The notes under the pieces were generated by a model. It saw only the letters and a list, made by a program, of their open reading frames with translations. It made no database searches and was not told where the DNA came from. The translations under genes and the position numbers were made by a program. Below, in pieces: positions 24,093-28,148 of a DNA stretch of 28,148 nucleotides. Numbering within the stretch: position 1 is the first letter of the stretch; each line of letters begins with the position of its first letter. Source of the DNA: an uncultured Lachnospiraceae bacterium (GTDB lineage Bacteria > Bacillota > Clostridia > Lachnospirales > Lachnospiraceae); NCBI GenBank assembly GCA_910585555.1, contig CAJUFU010000026.1, positions 1-28,148 on the forward strand, in the 5' to 3' direction.

Positions 24093-24899
24093 TTAATAAG
24101 AACTCAGCGCGTTATAAATCTTAATCTCAACTCGTCTGTTCTTGCTTCTGCCTTCCGCTGTGGAATTATCCGCCACCGGAAGATACTCCCCCCTGCCGGC
24201 ATGTTTGAGATTCGCCGGATTTAAATTCGTTACCTCTAACAGATAATTGAACACTGATAAGGCACGGCCGGAACTCAGTTCATCATTATTAGAATACTTC
24301 GCTCCCGACATCGGTACGTTATCCGTGTGTCCCTCTATCTCAATCGTGCCGTCCGCATACCGCTCTAAAATCAGCCCCACCTGATCTAACACCGGTTTTG
24401 CCTCGTCTTTTAAAAGGGTACTTCCTGAATCAAACAAAAGTGCTCCTTTTAAAGTAAGCTGTACATACTGAGAAGTAAATTCGATATCGATCATCTCATC
24501 CATATCCTTCTCTTCCACAGCTTCCTGAATCATCTCGGCAAGTTCCTCGGACTGCTCCATCTGCGCCTCCTCTACCTGAGCCTGTGCATTGGCCACATCT
24601 TCGGAGACTATCTCCCCATCATCCATTTTACCTGTACTGTTAATATATTCATCTAGCTCATTAAGCTGACTAACGCCATTACTGATCAGAATGCCATCGC
24701 CAATCGCCGTAGCACCAGCGCTAAAAACTGAAAAGGTTTGGTTAAAAGACGCTACTACCATCTCCCATTTTTCCGCATCCACAGTGGACATGGAAAAAAG
24801 AAGCACAAAGAAGCAAAGTAACAGATTCATCAGATCCGCAAACGTAGACTGCCACGCCGGGGCGCCTTTCGGCGGCTCATCTGGTTTTCTGTTAGCCAT
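24093..24899 (-). CDS. motB: Stator protein MotB
   Basis: MotB anchors the stator to peptidoglycan and carries the ion-binding aspartate. The protein has 268 residues. The single membrane segment (about 21-38) has Asp22 in FADLMNLLLCFFVLLFSMS. A charged helical plug/linker region follows (about 95-135). The OmpA-like peptidoglycan-binding domain (about 145-265) contains LLFDSGSTLLKDEAK, EIEGHTDNVP (187-196) and SSGRALSVFNYLL. The ATG lies within the end of motA (ATGGCTAA, overlap of eight bases), the usual motAB coupling. Whether protons or sodium ions drive it cannot be decided from these features. Confidence 0.96.
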   Translation of the reverse strand: MANRKPDEPPKGAPAWQSTFADLMNLLLCFFVLLFSMSTVDAEKWEMVVASFNQTFSVFSAGATAIGDGILISNGVSQLNELDEYINSTGKMDDGEIVSEDVANAQAQVEEAQMEQSEELAEMIQEAVEEKDMDEMIDIEFTSQYVQLTLKGALLFDSGSTLLKDEAKPVLDQVGLILERYADGTIEIEGHTDNVPMSGAKYSNNDELSSGRALSVFNYLLEVTNLNPANLKHAGRGEYLPVADNSTAEGRSKNRRVEIKIYNALSSY

Positions 24900-25701
24900 T
24901 CAACTCACCTCCGCCTTCTTCTTCCGAAGAACTTCTCTCCGCAGGTGCCAAGAAGGACTTCAGCTTCTCTTCAATGACTCGAGGGTTCTCACCTGCCTGA
25001 ATGGATAAAAGTCCCTCTATCTCAATCTCTTTCACCATCATCTCATCGGCATTTTTGGCCTTTAACTTACTGGCTACAGGTGCGCAAATCCAGTTTGCCA
25101 ACAGGGAACCATACAAGGTGGTAACCAACGCAACCGCCATAGCGGGTCCGATGGAAGAAGGGTCATCCAAAGCCTTCAACATGTTGATCAAACCAATCAG
25201 TGTACCAATCATACCCCAGGCAGGTCCCATGGCTCCCAAATTTTCCCAGAAGCCAATCTTATCTTTATGTCTGCCTTCCACGCTGACAAGTTCCGTCTCC
25301 ATGATGGCACGCACCAATTCAGGGTCAGTACCGTCAACGATCAAAAGAATTCCTTTCTTAAGAAAATCATCATCTATATCACTGGCCGCCTCTTCTAGAG
25401 AGAGCAGTCCTTCTTTACGTGCCACATTAGACAATTCAATAATCTTCTTGATCACATCAGAGACATTCATTGCCGACATATTAAAAATCAAAGCAATACT
25501 CTTGAGACCGGCAAGGAAATTGGGCAACGTATAACTAGCAAGAATACAGCTGAAAGCACCTCCAAATGTAATCAATATAGATGGAACGTCAAAGAAAGCC
25601 GTTAGATTCGAGAACACAATTCCTGCGTCTGAGTCAAATACAATACCGAAAACTACCAATACCAGGCACAAAACCAAGCCCAAAACCGAAGCTATATCCA
25701 T
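24892..25701 (-). CDS. motA: Stator protein MotA
   Basis: MotA forms the pentameric stator ring that pushes on the rotor. The 269 residues have four membrane segments (about 4-22, 33-56, 155-176, 187-207) and a cytoplasmic loop between the second and third. Arg95 and Glu103 in ARKEGLLSLEEA correspond to the Arg90/Glu98 pair of E. coli MotA that touches FliG. Pro160 (GAMGPAWGMIGTLIGL) and Pro208 (CAPVASKL) match the conserved prolines. The ribosome binding site is weak (GTGGGTG). The gene begins 21 bases after swrD, with which it shares the candidate promoter at 26009-25981. Confidence 0.96.
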   Translation of the reverse strand: MDIASVLGLVLCLVLVVFGIVFDSDAGIVFSNLTAFFDVPSILITFGGAFSCILASYTLPNFLAGLKSIALIFNMSAMNVSDVIKKIIELSNVARKEGLLSLEEAASDIDDDFLKKGILLIVDGTDPELVRAIMETELVSVEGRHKDKIGFWENLGAMGPAWGMIGTLIGLINMLKALDDPSSIGPAMAVALVTTLYGSLLANWICAPVASKLKAKNADEMMVKEIEIEGLLSIQAGENPRVIEEKLKSFLAPAERSSSEEEGGGELNG

Positions 25702-25722
25702 ATGTACACACCCACTTTTACA

Positions 25723-25908
25723 CTAGTCTGCAAAAATATCCTTTCTATACGATTTTACTAAATTTTTCACTTCTTGTCTACTTTCTTTTACAATTATTTT
25801 CCGGCCAGTCGTAAAAGACAAGACCGTATCCGGCGTCTCCTCCACAAGTTCCAACAAATCCGGATTTATCAACACTTTGACACCGTTTATTTTCGTTACT
25901 TCTACCAT
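25723..25908 (-). CDS. swrD: SwrD (FlbD/YlzI family) small flagellar protein
   Basis: This is a 61-residue cytoplasmic protein starting MVEVTKINGVKVLINPDLLE, the signature of the FlbD family, with the conserved DTVLSFTTGRKIIVKES segment. In B. subtilis the protein (YlzI, SwrD) raises flagellar power, by an effect on stator gene expression; the mechanism is not settled. AGGAG lies seven bases before the ATG. Here it stands directly before motA, and both follow the same candidate promoter. The basic C-terminus (EVKNLVKSYRKDIFAD) may form a helix. The length equals that of the family. The Caulobacter activator also named FlbD is unrelated. Confidence 0.93.
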   Translation of the reverse strand: MVEVTKINGVKVLINPDLLELVEETPDTVLSFTTGRKIIVKESRQEVKNLVKSYRKDIFAD

Positions 25909-25980
25909 TGATTTCTCCTATATTTGTCGTAATATCCTTCTATACCTTTCCCGTGGCGGACTAATAACATGGACTTAATT

Positions 25981-26009
25981 ATTCTATCACACATCCTGAA
26001 AAACTGCAA
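25981..26009 (-). promoter_or_regulatory. Candidate sigma-A promoter for swrD-motAB and following genes
   Basis: Minus strand TTGCAG (26009-26004), a 17-base spacer, then TAGAAT (25986-25981), preceded by TG at 25989-25988 (extended -10, TGATAGAAT). Both hexamers are close to consensus (four of six and five of six) and the spacing is ideal. Transcription would start near 25974, 65 bases before the swrD start. It lies just after a hairpin, in the longest gap of the operon apart from its end. Seen in sequence only; no transcript evidence. Confidence 0.5.
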
Positions 26010-26010
26010 A

Positions 26011-26050
26011 AGAAATTTAAGAGAGGAACTCTCTTTCCAGAAAGTTCCTC
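26011..26050 (-). terminator. Hairpin after flgE, possible weak terminator or attenuator
   Basis: On the minus strand GAGGAACT (26050-26043) pairs perfectly with AGTTCCTC (26030-26023), around a 12-base loop in which CTTT and AAAG could pair further. The following bases, TCTTAAATTTCTTTT, are T-rich but interrupted. It starts 20 bases after the flgE stop. This would be a weak or partial terminator, so some read-through into swrD is expected in addition to the candidate promoter immediately downstream. Confidence 0.5.
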
Positions 26051-26069
26051 CCGGTTTATCTTCATGAAA

Positions 26070-28082
26070 TTATCTCTTCAGGTTCACTAACTCTTCTAAC
26101 AGGGAATCCGAAGTGGTGATGATACGGCTGTTAGCCTGGAAACCACGCTGTGTGGTGATCATCTCCGTAAACTCCGAAGACAAATCTACGTTACTCATCT
26201 CCAATACACCCGACTCCATAGTACCGCCGTCCGCTGTGATATCGGAACCTACACCGTCAAATTCGCCGGAGTTCATGGTTGCAGAGTACAGATTGTTACC
26301 AGCCTTGGAAAGACCCGCTGCATTGGCGAAATTCGCTACCGCAATCTGTCCTAACAGTTTGGAGATACCGTTGTCATAAGAGGCTGTGATCTTACCGTCC
26401 TGTCCTACCTCGATACCAATCAGCTCACCGTATTTTCTACCGATTCCTGTGTTGGCTTCATCGCCAGCTCCCGGGTCGGCGCCGATGGTAGTCACTTTAC
26501 CGTTATTCAGCATTGTTGTACTGGTAAAATCGATATCAATATTGCTGAAATGTGTCAGGCTTACGCTATCCCCGGTCAAAGTAGACGCCGCACCCTGGAA
26601 GGAAAGTGTCGCACTGTCAGCACCGTTAATAGATACAAAAGTACCATTGTCTACATCGTATACCAATTCAAAACCGCCGTTGTCCTCCGAAGAAGTAATC
26701 TGGGCTGTTCCACCTGGCGCAACATAATTAATACTGAATGTCTTGCCATCCGTACCCTGTGTCAAATTATACACTCGCTCCAAAATCTCATCCTGATTAG
26801 CCTCCGTATTTTCCAGCGTGGTAGCAAATGCTGTTCCCGTCCAGGTAGATTCCTGGTTTGTTTTAAAAGTCTGCTGGAAGGTAATCGTCACATCCGAACC
26901 TTGCGTTTCTACGCCACCAGCCGGAATCGTAACCGTATCCATTCCTTCAATCCCCTGTAATGCGCTCTTCCAGCCTGCTTCATCCGTAATTTCAACCGGA
27001 TTTCCTTTATCATCTTTCGTGTACCACTTATCATTCTCATAAATCAGATTATACGGCTTTCCCTGCAGCTGTGACTTGTTCAGGGTTACTTTTCCCTCCA
27101 TTGTAATATCTGTATTAGCAGCCACTGTAGAACCTGTTGTCAGTGTAGTCACCATCTTAACATTGTCCCCAGCCACCTTAAACAATGCATGATCCTCATA
27201 TCCGGTAAGAATCTCCGAATTTGCAAAATTCACCGTATAGGCATTCTTTGCCGCATCGTAGCTCGCATTGGAATTCATAGTATATACGGCCGATACTTCC
27301 TTTGGCGGCTGATTATTACCAAAGCTGGCAATCTGCTCGATATTGTTCAGGTTATATTTCTTTACCAAAGAAACGCTGTCCGCATCAACAATATCGTCCA
27401 GCTTAATCCGATACCGTCCCTCTGCTCCGGTGCTGTGGATACTGAATTTTGCCGTATAGTCATAACCCAGATTATCATAAAAATGAAGCGTCATAACTCT
27501 TCCGCCAGGACTATTCACATTCGTGTCGTTCTTATCCAAAATACCCGACGCATAAGCTCTGGTGGTGGACTCTGCCCCAACCGTCAGATTATCCTTATTC
27601 ATAACCTGCAGTGCAGACACAACGTCCGGTCTGATATCGCCGGTTTCCGGGTCTACCTGCCATCCCATTACCTTAAAACCGGTACTTGCCATAACCAGGT
27701 TTCCAGCGCCGTCAATGGTAAAGGAACCGTCTCTGGTAAAGAAGTTCTGTGTACCATTGTTTACAACGAAGAAAGACTCACCCGTAATCATGATATCAAA
27801 AGGATTATTGGTAGACTGTGCGGAACCCTGTCTGGTGATTGCCGTGGAGATTGCCGCTGTCTTAGCGCCAAGACCGATCTGTCTGGGGTTCGTACCGCCT
27901 CGTCCGGTAGATGCATTAGCACCGGTTGCCGCCTGTGTCTGCTGATATAATAAATCGCTGAACACCATATTCTGTGCTTTATACGCTGTAGTGTTAACGT
28001 TAGCAATATTGTTACCGATAACGTCCATTCTTGTCTGATGTGTCTTAAGACCTGCCACACCAGAGAACAATGATCTCATCAT
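26070..28082 (-). CDS. flgE: Flagellar hook protein FlgE (long form)
   Basis: FlgE builds the flexible hook outside the cell. The 670 residues keep the conserved coiled-coil ends of the axial family. The N-terminus has MMRSLFSGVAGLKTHQTRMD and NNIANVNTTAYKAQN (24-38). The C-terminus has MSNVDLSSEFTEMITTQRGF, then QANSRII and a Leu-rich end. Between them are the hook domains, with GESFFVVNN and RDGSFTIDGAGNLVM in the first part, and a large central part with little recognisable pattern. It is far longer than B. subtilis FlgE (about 264) and most others (about 400), by extra outer domains. GGAGGT lies nine bases before the first ATG; a second ATG follows at once. There is no signal peptide, as expected for type III export. 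Confidence 0.94.
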   Translation of the reverse strand: MMRSLFSGVAGLKTHQTRMDVIGNNIANVNTTAYKAQNMVFSDLLYQQTQAATGANASTGRGGTNPRQIGLGAKTAAISTAITRQGSAQSTNNPFDIMITGESFFVVNNGTQNFFTRDGSFTIDGAGNLVMASTGFKVMGWQVDPETGDIRPDVVSALQVMNKDNLTVGAESTTRAYASGILDKNDTNVNSPGGRVMTLHFYDNLGYDYTAKFSIHSTGAEGRYRIKLDDIVDADSVSLVKKYNLNNIEQIASFGNNQPPKEVSAVYTMNSNASYDAAKNAYTVNFANSEILTGYEDHALFKVAGDNVKMVTTLTTGSTVAANTDITMEGKVTLNKSQLQGKPYNLIYENDKWYTKDDKGNPVEITDEAGWKSALQGIEGMDTVTIPAGGVETQGSDVTITFQQTFKTNQESTWTGTAFATTLENTEANQDEILERVYNLTQGTDGKTFSINYVAPGGTAQITSSEDNGGFELVYDVDNGTFVSINGADSATLSFQGAASTLTGDSVSLTHFSNIDIDFTSTTMLNNGKVTTIGADPGAGDEANTGIGRKYGELIGIEVGQDGKITASYDNGISKLLGQIAVANFANAAGLSKAGNNLYSATMNSGEFDGVGSDITADGGTMESGVLEMSNVDLSSEFTEMITTQRGFQANSRIITTSDSLLEELVNLKR

Positions 28083-28121
28083 AGTGAAATGACCTCCTTA
28101 TTTTCTAAAAGAACCGTCTGC
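28079..28121 (-). CDS. Possible C-terminal tail of an upstream operon gene
   Basis: Reading into flgE, one frame is open from the last genomic base to a TGA that overlaps the flgE ATG (tail QTVLLENKEVISL). A small flagellar protein of the TIGR02530 family often precedes flgE in clostridia, and its end could look like this. Another frame is also open and ends at a TAA at 28100-28098 (tail ADGSFRK). Fourteen codons are too few to choose, so this is only a pointer that the operon continues upstream. Confidence 0.2.
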
Positions 28122-28148
28122 AGATCGGAAGAGCGTCGTGTAGGGAAA
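28122..28148. other. Illumina TruSeq adapter sequence (assembly artefact)
   Basis: The last 27 bases begin AGATCGGAAGAGCGTCGTGT and continue with AGGGAAA. This is the read-through form of the Illumina TruSeq universal adapter, known by heart from trimming software. It is not genomic. The natural sequence ends at about 28121, 39 bases upstream of the flgE start codon. Confidence 0.96.

Noticed and set aside
28098..28121. Second open tail upstream of flgE (ADGSFRK then TAA)
   Set aside because: Eight codons including the stop are too few to support a gene; it competes with another open frame in the same bases.

Overview
The window is one long flagellar and chemotaxis (fla/che) operon, read entirely on the minus strand from the right end to the left. 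The gene order (flgE, swrD/flbD, motA, motB, fliL, fliM, fliY, cheY, fliO, fliP, fliQ, fliR, flhB, flhA, flhF, flhG, PilZ gene, cheB, cheA, cheW, cheC, cheD, sigD, then rpsB) is the Firmicutes fla/che order known from Bacillus subtilis, in its clostridial version with motAB inside the operon. Moderate GC, strong AGGAGG-type ribosome binding sites, the FapA gene after sigD and the exact N-terminus of the cut rpsB gene suggest a motile member of the Lachnospiraceae (Clostridia). The family assignment is an inference from gene content and recalled sequences, not from a search.

Layout in the direction of transcription. From 28.1 to 26.1 kb is the hook gene flgE, preceded only by a ribosome binding site and a fragment of Illumina adapter that ends the contig. 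At 26.07-25.91 kb is a gap with a hairpin followed by a good sigma-A-like promoter. From 25.9 to 22.5 kb come swrD, the stator genes motAB, fliL and the switch gene fliM. From 22.5 to 20.8 kb come fliY (switch protein and CheY-P phosphatase) and cheY. From 20.8 to 15.3 kb are the type III export apparatus genes fliOPQR, flhB and flhA. From 15.3 to 13.1 kb are the positioning and number regulators flhF and flhG. At 13.1-12.35 kb is a PilZ (c-di-GMP) flagellar brake gene. From 12.3 to 7.4 kb lie cheB, cheA, cheW, cheC and cheD. A small two-pass membrane protein gene and sigD follow.

After sigD comes a less well characterised block. It holds a FapA (DUF342) gene, a 105-residue protein of unknown function, a coiled-coil membrane protein that looks like an enlarged SwrB, a membrane-anchored protein with an MltG-like domain but no catalytic domain, and a chemoreceptor. 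A strong intrinsic terminator then closes the operon. A candidate rpsB promoter overlaps that terminator, and a potentially structured leader runs into rpsB, of which only the first 23 bases are present.

Together the genes encode export of flagellar subunits, the hook, the stator and switch, cell-surface placement, the three-part B. subtilis-type adaptation system (CheB methylesterase, CheC/CheD/CheY loop, FliY phosphatase) and the sigma factor for late genes. Not in the window are cheR, cheV, flagellin, flgM and most rod genes. No genes lie on the plus strand, no insertion sequence, tRNA, rRNA or CRISPR array was seen, and no gap without a gene exceeds 200 bases. I found no clearly new biological system. 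The most informative points are the transcriptional junctions (terminator over promoter, rpsB leader, cheC-cheD hairpin, flgE-swrD promoter), the uncharacterised proteins after sigD, and the adapter artefact at the right end.
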